Source of the DNA: Bosea vestrisii
GTDB lineage: Bacteria; Pseudomonadota; Alphaproteobacteria; Rhizobiales; Beijerinckiaceae
Direction: 5' to 3'
Assembly: GCF_030144325.1 (NCBI RefSeq)
Contig: NZ_CP126307.1
Span: forward strand, 372,001 to 436,000
Length of the DNA stretch: 64,000 bases
Shown piece after piece: positions 1-8,532 of the stretch; within the stretch, counting starts at the first letter, position 1; the number at the start of each line of letters is the position of its first letter. A program made the translations under genes and the position numbers. The notes under the pieces are model-generated. The model searched no databases, was not told the origin of the DNA, and saw only the letters and a list, made by a program, of their open reading frames with translations.

Positions 1-152
1 GCACCGCCGAGGAAGCCGAGAACTTCGTGCGCCTGCTGACCTCAAGCATCAGCGAGGACATCCTCGCCCAATATGTCGGCAAGCTGCAGAACGATCTCGG
101 CGTCCAGGTCAACCAGGCGGCGCTGCGCAACGCCACCGGCGGCCAGAACTGA
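1..152 (+). CDS. Peptidylprolyl isomerase (PpiD/SurA-like), C-terminal end
   Basis: This is an open frame entering from the left edge, with its first complete codon at position 3 and a TGA at 150-152. About 49 residues are visible. They end in an amphipathic helical stretch (EDILAQYVGKLQNDLGV, then QAALRNATGGQN). Such tails are seen in alphaproteobacterial PpiD/SurA-type folding factors, and this gene commonly sits directly before trpE in this order. Those proteins are membrane-anchored periplasmic chaperones with a parvulin domain, but that part lies outside the window. The stop is only 10 bases before the trpE start, so the two are probably co-transcribed. The identification rests on context and tail composition, since no catalytic domain is visible. 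Confidence 0.6.
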   Translation, partial: TAEEAENFVRLLTSSISEDILAQYVGKLQNDLGVQVNQAALRNATGGQN

Positions 153-162
153 AGCCGGTCGC

Positions 163-1677
163 ATGGGTCCGGCCGCCGACTTCGCCCGCTTCGCCACCGC
201 ATATGCGGCAGGCGAAGCGCAATTGCTGACCCTGTCGCTGGTCGGTGATTGCGAGACGCCGGTCGCCGCCTTCCTCAAGCTGCGGCAGGCCCATAAAGGC
301 CCCGCCTTCCTGCTGGAATCCGTCGAGGGCGGCGCCGTGCGTGGCCGCTATTCGATGATCGGGCTCGACCCGGATCTGATCTGGCGCTGTCATCGCGGGC
401 AGGCCTCGCTTTGTCACCCTGCGCAGGGCGAGGAGTTCGTTTCCGATCCGCGCCCTGCCTTCGACAGCCTCCGCGCCTTGCTCGCCGAGAGCGCGATCCC
501 TGATCGCGACGGCCTGCCGCCGATGGCTGCGGGCGTCTTCGGCTATCTCGGCTACGACATGGTGCGCCTGATGGAGCGCCTGCCGCAGCCGAAGGAGACC
601 GGGCCGGACGTGCCCGATGCCATCCTGACGCGGCCGACGCTGATGGTGGTGTTCGATTCGATCCGCGACGAGATCACGGTGGTCACACCTGTCCGGCCGC
701 AGGCGGCCGTCTCGGCCCGCGTCGCCCATGAACGGGCACAGGAGCGGCTCGACGCTGTGGTGCGGGCCCTCGAAGGGCCCCTGCCCGCCGAGGCCGGCAT
801 CGATATCGCCGCGATTCCCCATCCCGAATCCGTCTCGAACACCAGCGAGGCCGAGTTCCACGCGATGGTCGCGACAGCGCAGGAATATGTCCGCGCCGGC
901 GACATCTTCCAGGTCGTGCTGTCGCAGCGCTTCGAGGCGCCGTTCGAATTGCCGCCCTTCGCGCTCTATCGCGCGCTGCGGCGGGTCAATCCGGCGCCCT
1001 TCCTCTGCTATCTCGACTTCGAACGCTTCCAGATCGTCTGCTCCAGCCCCGAGATCCTGGTCCGGCTGCGCGACGGCAAGGTGACGATCCGCCCGATCGC
1101 CGGCACGCGGCCACGCGGCGCAACGCCGGCGGCCGACGAGGCGCTCGCCGACGAATTGCTGGCCGATCCGAAGGAGCGGGCCGAGCATCTGATGCTGCTC
1201 GATCTTGGCCGCAACGATGTCGGCCGGGTCGCGGAGATCGGCAGCGTCAGCGTCACCGATTCCTTCTTCATCGAGCGCTACAGCCAGGTGATGCACATCG
1301 TCTCGAACGTCGAGGGACGCGTCTCCGGGGAGCACGACGCGCTCTCGGCGCTCGCCGCCGGTTTCCCGGCCGGCACCGTCTCCGGCGCACCCAAGGTCCG
1401 CGCCATGGAGATCATCGACGAGCTCGAGAAGGACGGGCGCGGCGCCTATGGCGGCTGCATCGGCTATTTCGGTGCCAATGGCGAGATGGACACCTGCATC
1501 GTCCTGCGCACCGCGGTCGTCCAGGATGGCCGCATGCAGGTCCAGGCCGGCGCCGGCATCGTCTATGATTCGAACCCGGCTTCCGAACAGCTCGAATGCA
1601 TCAACAAGGCGAAAGCCCTGTTCAAGGCGGCCGAGGAAGCCGTGCGCTTCGCCGCGCGCAGCCGGCGAGGGCAATGA
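163..1677 (+). CDS. trpE: Anthranilate synthase component I
   Basis: TrpE converts chorismate plus TrpG-delivered ammonia to anthranilate, the first committed step of tryptophan synthesis, in the cytoplasm. The protein is 504 residues, the usual length for an unfused TrpE. The LLES element of the feedback-inhibition site is at about residues 50-53. The chorismate-binding domain fills the C-terminal half, with GAPKVRAMEIIDELE near 408 and YGGCIGYFG near 429. An upstream in-frame ATG at 73 is rejected because it overlaps the preceding gene. The start at 163 opens on a conserved-looking N-terminus. Here trpE is a separate gene, unlike the trpEG fusion of Rhizobium, and it lies about 10.5 kb from trpG with accessory genes between. 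Confidence 0.95.
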   Translation: MGPAADFARFATAYAAGEAQLLTLSLVGDCETPVAAFLKLRQAHKGPAFLLESVEGGAVRGRYSMIGLDPDLIWRCHRGQASLCHPAQGEEFVSDPRPAFDSLRALLAESAIPDRDGLPPMAAGVFGYLGYDMVRLMERLPQPKETGPDVPDAILTRPTLMVVFDSIRDEITVVTPVRPQAAVSARVAHERAQERLDAVVRALEGPLPAEAGIDIAAIPHPESVSNTSEAEFHAMVATAQEYVRAGDIFQVVLSQRFEAPFELPPFALYRALRRVNPAPFLCYLDFERFQIVCSSPEILVRLRDGKVTIRPIAGTRPRGATPAADEALADELLADPKERAEHLMLLDLGRNDVGRVAEIGSVSVTDSFFIERYSQVMHIVSNVEGRVSGEHDALSALAAGFPAGTVSGAPKVRAMEIIDELEKDGRGAYGGCIGYFGANGEMDTCIVLRTAVVQDGRMQVQAGAGIVYDSNPASEQLECINKAKALFKAAEEAVRFAARSRRGQ

Positions 1678-1893
1678 TCGGACGGCGCTCGTTGTACATG
1701 CGTGCGCCCCGGAGGCGCATGCAGCCTGCTCACTTGCGCGGCGCATTTTTGCCCGCTCATATTGCCGGTAATCGAGGGTGCCGCTCCCTAGCCGCCAGGT
1801 TGCTAGAACGGCGCACTCACTAATCTCGAGGGCCCTGCCAACCGCCGCAGATGCGTGGAGCGGACCGGCTCGACAACAAATGGAGAGGAAACC

Positions 1894-2868
1894 ATGCGTT
1901 TGCGCGCAACCATGATCGGCAGCGGTCTCGCTCTGGCGCTTCTGGCCGGAACGGCCGCAGTCGCGCAGCAGGCCCAGAAGGTGACGGTCGCCGTTACCGC
2001 CATCGTCGAGCATCCGGCGCTCGATGCTGCCCGCGACGGCGTCAAGAAGGCGCTGGAGGATGCCGGCTACAAGGACGGCGCCAACCTCACCTTCCGCTAT
2101 GAATCGGCGCAGGGCTCGCCGGCGACGGCGGCGCAGATCGCCCAGAAATTCGCCGGCGAGAACCCGACCGTGATCGTCGCGATCGCGACCCCCTCCGCCC
2201 AGGCGATGGTCACGGCGACGCAGACGATTCCGGTGGTGTTCACCGCGGTGACCGACCCGGTCGCGGCCCAGATCGTCAAGGATCGGCAGGCTCCGGGCGG
2301 CAACGTCACCGGCATTTCCGACTTCTCGCCGCTGGAAGCCCAGTTCGACCTGATCAAGGAACTGGTCCCGACGGCCAAGCGGATCGGCGTCGTCTACAAT
2401 CCGGGCGAGGCCAACAGCGTCGCGCTCCTCAACGCGGTCAAGGCTTTGGCGCCGGCCCGCAGCCTCCAGATCGTCGAAGCCTCGGCCGGCCGCACGGCCG
2501 ATGTCTCCGGCGCAGCGCAGAACCTCGTCGGCAAGGTCGACGCGATCTACCTGCCGACCGACAACACGATCATCTCGGCGCTCGGCACGGTTCTGAACGT
2601 TGGCGCCGACAACAAGCTGCCGGTCTTCACCGGCGACACCGAGTCGGTCCAGAAGGGCTCGGTCGCCTCGATCGGCTTCGACTACTTCCAGGTCGGCGTC
2701 GAGACGGGTGCCGTGGTCGTGCGCGTCCTCAAGGGCGAGAAGCCCGGCTCCATCCCGGTCAAGAATGCCAGCGGCAGCAACCTGGTCATCAACACCAAGG
2801 CCGCTGCCGCCATGGGCGTGACCATCCCGCCGGCCGTGCAGGCGCGCGCCAAGCAGGTGATCAACTGA
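1894..2868 (+). CDS. ABC transporter substrate-binding protein (TrpX/COG2984-like)
   Basis: This is the predicted periplasmic ligand receptor of an ABC importer. The 324-residue product has a signal peptide (charged MRLR, hydrophobic core, cut after about residue 25 at AAVAQ). A two-lobed binding fold of the PF04392 type follows, beginning with KVTVAVTAIVEHPALDAARDG. The start is set by a clear GGAGAGG ribosome site just before 1894; the longer frame from 1855 lacks one. A permease and an ATPase follow on the same strand. In Firmicutes this family (TrpX) is predicted to import tryptophan, and the position directly after trpE makes an aromatic ligand plausible. The ligand is still an inference. 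Confidence 0.85.
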   Translation: MRLRATMIGSGLALALLAGTAAVAQQAQKVTVAVTAIVEHPALDAARDGVKKALEDAGYKDGANLTFRYESAQGSPATAAQIAQKFAGENPTVIVAIATPSAQAMVTATQTIPVVFTAVTDPVAAQIVKDRQAPGGNVTGISDFSPLEAQFDLIKELVPTAKRIGVVYNPGEANSVALLNAVKALAPARSLQIVEASAGRTADVSGAAQNLVGKVDAIYLPTDNTIISALGTVLNVGADNKLPVFTGDTESVQKGSVASIGFDYFQVGVETGAVVVRVLKGEKPGSIPVKNASGSNLVINTKAAAAMGVTIPPAVQARAKQVIN

Positions 2869-2875
2869 TCCGAGG

Positions 2876-2896
2876 CGGCGGCGTTCTGCGCCGCCG
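2876..2896 (+). other. Intercistronic stem-loop after binding-protein gene
   Basis: A perfect 8-bp GC stem (CGGCGGCG / CGCCGCCG) with a 5-base loop lies 8 bases after the stop of the substrate-binding-protein gene and before the permease gene. There is no T tract, so it is not a classical terminator. Such hairpins commonly protect the 3' end of the binding-protein message so that it exceeds permease mRNA. That role is inferred. Confidence 0.5.
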
Positions 2897-2942
2897 CGAC
2901 CGGCCGCTCACTCATTCCAGAACAGAACAAGCAGGGCGACCG

Positions 2943-3866
2943 ATGAGTCTCATCGCCACCCTGGGCGCCATCGAGATCGGACTGGTGTTCGCTCTGGTGG
3001 CGCTCGGCGTCTACATCACCTTCCGCGTCCTCGACTTTCCGGATCTGACGGTCGACGGCACCTTGCCGCTCGGCGCCGCCGTCGCAGCGGCGATGATCGC
3101 GGGCGGCGTCAATCCGGTGTTCGCCACATTGGCGGCGATCGTCGCCGGCTGCCTCGCCGGCACCGTCACCGCCTGGCTCAACATCCGCTTCGCGATCCTG
3201 CATCTGCTCGCCGGCATCCTGACGATGAGCGCGCTGTTCTCGATCAACCTGCGGGTGATGGGCGTGCCCAACATCCCGCTTATGAATCGGCCGACGGTGA
3301 TCGACTTCTTCACCTGGCTGAACCCGTTCATCGCCATCCTCGGGCTGCCCGCCCGCCCAACTCTGCGCGTTCTCGCCTTGCTGATCATCGTCACCGTGAT
3401 CGCAGCTTTGCTCGCCCGCTTCCTGAAGACCGAGTTCGGGCTCGCCATGCGCGCCACCGGCGCCAATCCGCGCATGGCGCGGGCGCAGGGCATCCGCACC
3501 GACATGTACATCTATGTCGGCGTCGCCCTTTCCAACGGCCTCGTCGCTCTGGCCGGCGCCCTGTTCGCGCAGACCGCGGGTTTCGCCGATGTCAGCATCG
3601 GCACCGGCACCATCATCGCCGGCCTTGCCGCCGTGATTCTCGGCGAGACGATTTTCCGCAGCCGATCCATCGTCGTCGCGGTGTTCTCCTGCCTGATCGG
3701 TGCCATCGCCTACCGGCTCGCGATCGCGCTCGCGCTGAATGCCGGCTGGCTCGGCCTGCGCGCCTCCGATCTCAATCTCGTCACCGCGGTGCTGGTCGGT
3801 ATCGCCCTGATGCTGCCCGGTGTCGCCAATCCGCTGCGCGGCCTGTTCAAGCGGAGCGCGCCATGA
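2943..3866 (+). CDS. ABC transporter permease (TrpY/COG4120-like)
   Basis: This is the predicted inner-membrane channel of the importer. It is 307 residues, almost entirely hydrophobic, with about eight to nine membrane segments and the BPD_transp_2 fold shared with LivH/RbsC permeases. It starts at ATG 2943, 74 bases after the binding-protein gene. Its last four bases overlap the ATPase start (ATGA at 3863-3866), which indicates translational coupling. The absence of a second permease suggests a homodimer. The substrate is inferred from context only. Confidence 0.85.
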   Translation: MSLIATLGAIEIGLVFALVALGVYITFRVLDFPDLTVDGTLPLGAAVAAAMIAGGVNPVFATLAAIVAGCLAGTVTAWLNIRFAILHLLAGILTMSALFSINLRVMGVPNIPLMNRPTVIDFFTWLNPFIAILGLPARPTLRVLALLIIVTVIAALLARFLKTEFGLAMRATGANPRMARAQGIRTDMYIYVGVALSNGLVALAGALFAQTAGFADVSIGTGTIIAGLAAVILGETIFRSRSIVVAVFSCLIGAIAYRLAIALALNAGWLGLRASDLNLVTAVLVGIALMLPGVANPLRGLFKRSAP

Positions 3867-4657
3867 TCTCCGTCCGGGATGTCCATGTCACCTTCGGGCG
3901 CGGCACGCCGCTGGAGAACCGGGCGCTGCGCGGGCTCGACCTGACAGTGTCGGATGGCGAGTTCATCACCGTCATCGGCTCAAACGGCGCCGGCAAGTCG
4001 ACGCTCCTCAATGTCCTGAGCGGCGATGCCCGGGCCGAAAGCGGCACGGTCGAGGTCGACGGCGTCGACGTGACGCGCTGGCCGACAGCAAGACGGGCCG
4101 GCCTGATCGCCCGAGTCTTCCAAGACCCGATGGCCGGGACCTGCGAACGGCTGACGATCGAGGAGAACATGGCGTTGGCCCAGGCGCGTGGTCGAACCCG
4201 TGGCCTCGGCCCGGCGCTCGACAAGCCGCGCCGGGCGCTGTTCCGCGACAAGCTGGCCATGCTCGGCCTCGGACTGGAGAACCGGCTCGGCGATTCGATG
4301 GGGCTGCTGTCGGGCGGGCAGCGCCAGGCGGTCAGCCTGTTGATGTCGACATTGGCGGGAACCAAGACCCTGCTGCTCGACGAGCACACCGCCGCGCTCG
4401 ATCCGCGCACCGCCGCCTTCGTACTCGACCTGACCCGGCGCATCGTCGAGGACCAGAAACTGACCGCCCTGATGGTCACGCATTCGATGCGCGATGCGCT
4501 CGACCATGGCAGCCGCACCGTGATGCTGCATGAAGGCAAGGTCGCCTTCGACATTGCCGGCGAGCGCCGCAAGACGATGGACGTGCCGGACCTCCTGCAA
4601 CTGTTCAAACAGGTGCGCGGCGAGGAACTCGCCGACGACAGCCTGCTGCTGAGCTGA
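3863..4657 (+). CDS. ABC transporter ATP-binding protein (COG1101-like)
   Basis: This is the ATPase subunit that powers the adjacent permease at the inner face of the cytoplasmic membrane. It is 264 residues. The Walker A motif GSNGAGKST is at about 39-47, the signature LSGGQRQ at about 149-155, Walker B LLLDEH with D-loop AALDP at about 170-182, and the switch histidine is in VTHSM near 205. All catalytic elements are intact. Its start overlaps the permease stop by 4 bases. It ends 13 bases before the 3' end of the convergent LysR gene. Confidence 0.9.
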   Translation: MISVRDVHVTFGRGTPLENRALRGLDLTVSDGEFITVIGSNGAGKSTLLNVLSGDARAESGTVEVDGVDVTRWPTARRAGLIARVFQDPMAGTCERLTIEENMALAQARGRTRGLGPALDKPRRALFRDKLAMLGLGLENRLGDSMGLLSGGQRQAVSLLMSTLAGTKTLLLDEHTAALDPRTAAFVLDLTRRIVEDQKLTALMVTHSMRDALDHGSRTVMLHEGKVAFDIAGERRKTMDVPDLLQLFKQVRGEELADDSLLLS

Positions 4658-4670
4658 CCAAGGAGGCTGG

Positions 4671-5585
4671 CTAGGTCCGTATCCTGACATTCCGCGCCAG
4701 GAAATCGATGAAGGCGCGCATCCGCGCCGGCACGAAGCCGCCCTGCCCGAGATAGACGGCGTGGATCACCTCGATGTCGCCGGCGTTGAAATCCTCCAGC
4801 ACCGTGACGAGCCGCCCCGCGGCGATCTCGGCCTGCGTATGGAAGCGCCCGAGCCGCGCGAGGCCGATGCCAGCGACGGCGAGCTGGCGCGCCGTCTCGC
4901 CATCGCCGACCATCGTACTGCCGACCGCCGCGATCGAAATCAGCTCGCCATCAACACGAAACGGCCAGCCCTCGACCGAGCGGGCGAAGTTGAAGCCGAT
5001 CAGGTTGTGCTTCTCAAGCTCGGTCGGCGTCTTCGGCTCGCCATGGCGGGCGAGGTAATCGGGCGAGGCGACGACGGCGACGCCGCTCTCGCCGATCTTG
5101 CGCGCCATCAACTGGTTGCCGCGCAAGGGCCCCGGCGCAACGCGAATCGCGATGTCGGCCCGCTCCTCGATCAGGTCGACGACCTGGTCGGTGAAGACGA
5201 GATCGAGCGAGAGCTCGGGATGCTCGGCGAGGAAGGTCGGCACCAGTGGCAGCAGCACATGATTGCCGAAGGCGATATTCGCGTTGACGCGCACCCGCCC
5301 GCGCGGCGCCCGCCCGGCTGCCGCCTCGCACTCGGCCTCGGCGATGTCGGAGAGGATGGTGATGCAGCGCTGGTGGAAGGCTTGCCCTTCCGCAGTCAGT
5401 TGCAGCTTGCGCGTCGAGCGATTGACCAATCTGGCGCCGAGCCGGGCCTCCAGCCTTGTGACCAGCTTGCTGATGGCCGACGGCGTCATGCCGAAGACCT
5501 TGGCGGCAGCAGAGAAGCCGCCGCGCTCGACCACGGCAGAGAACACTTCCATCTCGCCGGAGCGGTTGCTGAGCAGAGCTGCCAT
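4671..5585 (-). CDS. LysR-family transcriptional regulator
   Basis: The 304-residue protein has an N-terminal winged helix-turn-helix (about residues 5-65, including FSAAAKVFGMTPSAISKLVTRLEARLGARL). The C-terminal part is a periplasmic-binding-like effector domain. It is divergent from the MFS transporter gene with a 107-bp shared promoter region. Following the usual LysR logic, it probably controls that gene and perhaps the reductase beyond it. The spacer contains a TCAC-AA-GTGA inverted repeat near 5598-5607 that could be part of an operator. The inducer is unknown. The start at 5585 places the DNA-binding domain at the normal distance from the N-terminus. Confidence 0.9.
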   Translation of the reverse strand: MAALLSNRSGEMEVFSAVVERGGFSAAAKVFGMTPSAISKLVTRLEARLGARLVNRSTRKLQLTAEGQAFHQRCITILSDIAEAECEAAAGRAPRGRVRVNANIAFGNHVLLPLVPTFLAEHPELSLDLVFTDQVVDLIEERADIAIRVAPGPLRGNQLMARKIGESGVAVVASPDYLARHGEPKTPTELEKHNLIGFNFARSVEGWPFRVDGELISIAAVGSTMVGDGETARQLAVAGIGLARLGRFHTQAEIAAGRLVTVLEDFNAGDIEVIHAVYLGQGGFVPARMRAFIDFLARNVRIRT

Positions 5586-5692
5586 GATGAACTCAAGTCA
5601 CAAGTGATGTTACGGGCGGCATCCTAGTTCCATTAATTGCTCCGCGCCATCTGCTTGGGGATCGTTCCCATGCGCCCTGCGCGGAGCCTGCC

Positions 5693-6880
5693 ATGCCCAT
5701 TGCCGTCTATGCCCTCACCGCCGGAGCCTTCGGCATCGGCACCACCGAATTCGTGATCATGGGCCTATTGCTGCAGGTCGCGACCGATCTCGGCGTCTCT
5801 GTCTCGATGGCCGGCCTGCTGATCTCCGGCTATGCGCTCGGCGTCTTTGTCGGCGCGCCGATCCTGACGCTGGCCACGCGCAAGTTGCCGCGCAAGCAGG
5901 TGCTGATCCTGCTGATGGCGATCTTCACCCTCGGCAACATCGCCTGTGCGATCGCGCCGAGCTACGGCCTGCTGATGGTCGCGCGCATCATCACCTCGCT
6001 GGCGCATGGCACCTTCTTCGGCGTCGGCTCGGTCGTGGCGACAAGCCTCGTTCCCGAAGACAAGAAGGCCTCGGCCATAGCCGTGATGTTCACCGGCCTC
6101 ACCATCGCGACCCTGCTCGGCGTCCCCGCCGGCGCCTGGCTCGGCCTAAACTTCGGCTGGCGCGCCACGTTCTGGACAATCGCCGCGATCGGCGTCGTCG
6201 CCATGCTGGTACTCGCCCGCCTGGTTCCGGCCGACAAGGGCAAGGTCGAGGTCGCGCCGCTGCGCCAGGAACTCGCCGTGCTGGCCGAGCCGCAGGTGCT
6301 GCTCGGCCTCGCCATGACCGTACTCGGCTTCGGCGGTGTCTTCGCGGTCTTCACCTATATCCAGCCGATCCTGGTCGAGATCACCGGCTTCTCCCAGGAG
6401 GCGGTCTCGCCAATCCTCTTGCTCTTCGGCCTCGGCCTGATCGTCGGCAACATGCTCGGCGGCAAGTTCGCTGACCGCAACCTGCCGATCGCCCTGCTCG
6501 CGACCACGGCGACGCTCGCCATCGTGCTCTTCGCCATGACGGCGGCACTGCATAACCCGATCGCGGTCACGATCTTCGTCGGGCTGATCGGCGCCGCCGC
6601 CTTCGCCACCGTCGCCCCCTTGCAGATGCGCGTGCTGGACAAGGCCGGGCCTGCCGGGCGTAATCTCGCCTCCAGCCTCAACATCGCCGCCTTCAACCTC
6701 GGCAATGCCTTCGGCGCCTGGCTCGGCGGCGTCACCATCGACCATGGGCCGGGACTGGCGGCCGTGACCTGGGTCGCCGCCCTCGTCCCGCTGGCGAGCC
6801 TGGTGCTGGCCGTGATCAGCCTGCGTCTCGACAAGCGCGAGCGAGTGGCACTGCAAACTGCTCCCGCCTCCTGCCAATAA
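5693..6880 (+). CDS. MFS transporter, AraJ-type (COG2814)
   Basis: This is a predicted inner-membrane drug/proton or sugar efflux pump. It is 395 residues with about 12 hydrophobic segments. The first, with GAFGIGTTEFVIMGLL, is the signature opening of AraJ-type exporters. The loop after the second segment carries a basic run (TRKLPRKQ), as in other major-facilitator proteins. It is divergent from the LysR gene. A 9-bp inverted repeat (GCTCCGCGC at 5639-5647, GCGCGGAGC at 5679-5687) lies in its leader. The substrate cannot be deduced from sequence. Confidence 0.85.
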   Translation: MPIAVYALTAGAFGIGTTEFVIMGLLLQVATDLGVSVSMAGLLISGYALGVFVGAPILTLATRKLPRKQVLILLMAIFTLGNIACAIAPSYGLLMVARIITSLAHGTFFGVGSVVATSLVPEDKKASAIAVMFTGLTIATLLGVPAGAWLGLNFGWRATFWTIAAIGVVAMLVLARLVPADKGKVEVAPLRQELAVLAEPQVLLGLAMTVLGFGGVFAVFTYIQPILVEITGFSQEAVSPILLLFGLGLIVGNMLGGKFADRNLPIALLATTATLAIVLFAMTAALHNPIAVTIFVGLIGAAAFATVAPLQMRVLDKAGPAGRNLASSLNIAAFNLGNAFGAWLGGVTIDHGPGLAAVTWVAALVPLASLVLAVISLRLDKRERVALQTAPASCQ

Positions 6881-6917
6881 TCTCTGTTTTCAAAAGCTTC
6901 GCATAAGGAATTCGACC

Positions 6918-7952
6918 ATGGACTACAGATATCTCGGCCGCTCCGGCCTCAAGGTTCCCGCCCTCAGCTTCGGCGCCGGCACCTTCGGCGGCCAGGGCCC
7001 GCTCTTCAGCGCCTGGGGCACCAGCGACGCCAAGGAGGCGACCCGCCTCGTCGACATCTGCCTTGAAGCCGGGCTCAACCTGTTCGACACCGCCGATGTC
7101 TATTCGAACGGCGCCTCCGAGGAGATCCTCGGCGCCGCGATCAAAGGCCGGCGCGACAAGGTCCTGATCTCGACCAAGATGACGCTGCCTATGGGCGATG
7201 GCCCGAACGACGCCGGCTCCTCGCGCAGCCGCCTGATCGACGGCACCGAGGCCGCGCTCCGCCGGCTCGGCACCGACCATATCGACCTGCTCCAGCTCCA
7301 CGCCTTCGACGCCTTCACGCCGATCGAGGAAGTGCTGTCGACGCTCGACGCGCTCGTCCGCGCCGGCAAGATCCGCCAGGTCGGCGTCTCAAACTTCGCC
7401 GGCTGGCAGTTGATGAAGTCGCTCGCCATTGCCGAGAAGCACGGCTTCCCGCGCTATGTCGCGCACCAGGTCTACTATTCGCTGGTCGGCCGCGACTACG
7501 AGTTCGACCTGATGCCGCTCGGCCTCGATCAGGGCGTCGGCGCCCTGGTCTGGAGCCCGCTCGGCTGGGGCCGCCTTACCGGCAAGATCCGCCGCGGCCA
7601 GCCTCTGCCCGAAGGCAGCCGCCTGCATCAGACGGCCGATTTCGGCCCGCCAGTCGATGACGGGAAGCTCTACGACATCGTCGATGTGCTCGACGCGCTC
7701 GCCAAGGAGACGGGCAAGACGATCCCGCAGATCGCGATCAACTGGCTGCTGCAGCGCCCGACCGTCGCCTCCGTGATTATCGGCGCCCGCAACGAGCAGC
7801 AACTGCGCGACAATCTCGGCGCCGTCGGCTGGGCCCTGGCGCCCGAGCAGATCGCCCGGCTCGACACCGCAAGTGCGACCGTTCCGCCCTACCCGGCCTT
7901 CCCCTATCATCGCCAGGAAGGCTTCGCCCGGCTCAACCCGCCTATCGTTTAG
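6918..7952 (+). CDS. Aldo/keto reductase
   Basis: This is an NADPH-dependent oxidoreductase of the aldo/keto reductase family, 344 residues. Visible family elements are the LFDTADVYSNG segment with catalytic Asp and Tyr (about residues 56-66), the KVLISTK strand carrying the catalytic Lys near 83, and the IDLLQLHAFD histidine region. The C-terminal cofactor segment is SVIIGARNEQQLRDNL. It resembles the YajO/Tas-like group. An AAGGAATT ribosome site precedes the ATG. It lies 37 bases after the MFS gene on the same strand, so the two may form an operon. The physiological substrate is unknown. Confidence 0.88.
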   Translation: MDYRYLGRSGLKVPALSFGAGTFGGQGPLFSAWGTSDAKEATRLVDICLEAGLNLFDTADVYSNGASEEILGAAIKGRRDKVLISTKMTLPMGDGPNDAGSSRSRLIDGTEAALRRLGTDHIDLLQLHAFDAFTPIEEVLSTLDALVRAGKIRQVGVSNFAGWQLMKSLAIAEKHGFPRYVAHQVYYSLVGRDYEFDLMPLGLDQGVGALVWSPLGWGRLTGKIRRGQPLPEGSRLHQTADFGPPVDDGKLYDIVDVLDALAKETGKTIPQIAINWLLQRPTVASVIIGARNEQQLRDNLGAVGWALAPEQIARLDTASATVPPYPAFPYHRQEGFARLNPPIV

Positions 7953-7969
7953 CGCACTTCAATCCTCCT

Positions 7970-8076
7970 AGTCGTCCCGGACGCAGCGAAGTGGAGATCC
8001 GGGACCCATGCCTGAACCTTCTTCGGATAGGCTCAGGCATGGGTCCCGGGTCTCCCTGCGGTCGCCCGGGACGACT
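7970..8076. repeat. Palindromic extragenic repeat, type 1
   Basis: A 107-bp imperfect palindrome has arms beginning AGTCGTCCCGGACGC and ending GCCCGGGACGACT. Each arm contains the block CGGGACCCATGCCTGA or its complement, and the centre is a short ACCTTCTTCGGATAGG loop. This type of element is scattered between genes in many Rhizobiales genomes. It lies between the reductase gene and the ECF-type promoter at 8113 and could end or insulate transcription, though no T tract is attached. Confidence 0.8.
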
Positions 8077-8112
8077 CGGCTTGAACGCAGCTTGATTTTT
8101 TCTGCCCGGCCC

Positions 8113-8141
8113 TGTCGGCTGCCGGCCTGGCCAATCGTCCT
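8113..8141 (+). promoter_or_regulatory. Predicted ECF sigma promoter 1
   Basis: TGTCGG (8113-8118), a 17-base spacer and CGTCCT (8136-8141) lie 23 bases before the YCII-protein start. The same two hexamers at the same spacing recur at 9836-9864 and 10813-10841, within 2.8 kb and around an ECF sigma gene. A GATTTTTTCTGC tract precedes it, as at the third copy. Autoregulation by the ECF factor encoded at 8533 is the natural reading. Confidence 0.7.
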
Positions 8142-8164
8142 TGGCCTGAACCGGAGCGCCGCGC

Positions 8165-8530
8165 ATGCACTACGCCATCCTTTGCTATCATTCCGAAGAG
8201 GTCGTCATGGCCTGGACGAAGGAGCAGAACGACGAGGTCATGGGCCGCCTCGAAAAAATCCGCCAGCGCATTGCCAAGGAAGGCAAGCTCGGCCCGGTCG
8301 CGCGGCTGCTGCCGACCACCGCCGCAACGACCCTGCGCAAGGACCGCGACCCGCCGCTTATCCTCGACGGTCCCTTCGCCGAGACCAAGGAGCAGTTCCT
8401 CGGCTTCTACATCGTCGACGTCGCCGATCTCGACGAGGCGCTCGGCATCGCGCGCGAGCTCGGCGAGGCCAATCCGGGCGGCGCCTTCGAGGTTCGCCCG
8501 CTCGCCGTCTACTATCCGGCCGGAGTCTGA
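8165..8530 (+). CDS. YCII/DGPF-domain protein
   Basis: This small cytoplasmic protein of 121 residues has the YCII fold (ferredoxin-like). The diagnostic DGPFAETKEQFLGFYI block is at about residues 69-84. In many bacteria DGPF proteins sit beside ECF42-group sigma factors and are thought to act with them in signalling or as a target of them. Their biochemical activity is not established. The stop (8528-8530) is 2 bases before the sigma-factor start, so the two are co-translated. It is preceded by predicted ECF promoter 1. Confidence 0.88.
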   Translation: MHYAILCYHSEEVVMAWTKEQNDEVMGRLEKIRQRIAKEGKLGPVARLLPTTAATTLRKDRDPPLILDGPFAETKEQFLGFYIVDVADLDEALGIARELGEANPGGAFEVRPLAVYYPAGV

Positions 8531-8532
8531 TC

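Noticed and set aside
109..2013. 634-codon open frame on the minus strand across trpE
   Set aside because: It is a high-GC antisense shadow of trpE with Arg/Gly/Asp-rich composition and no family features.
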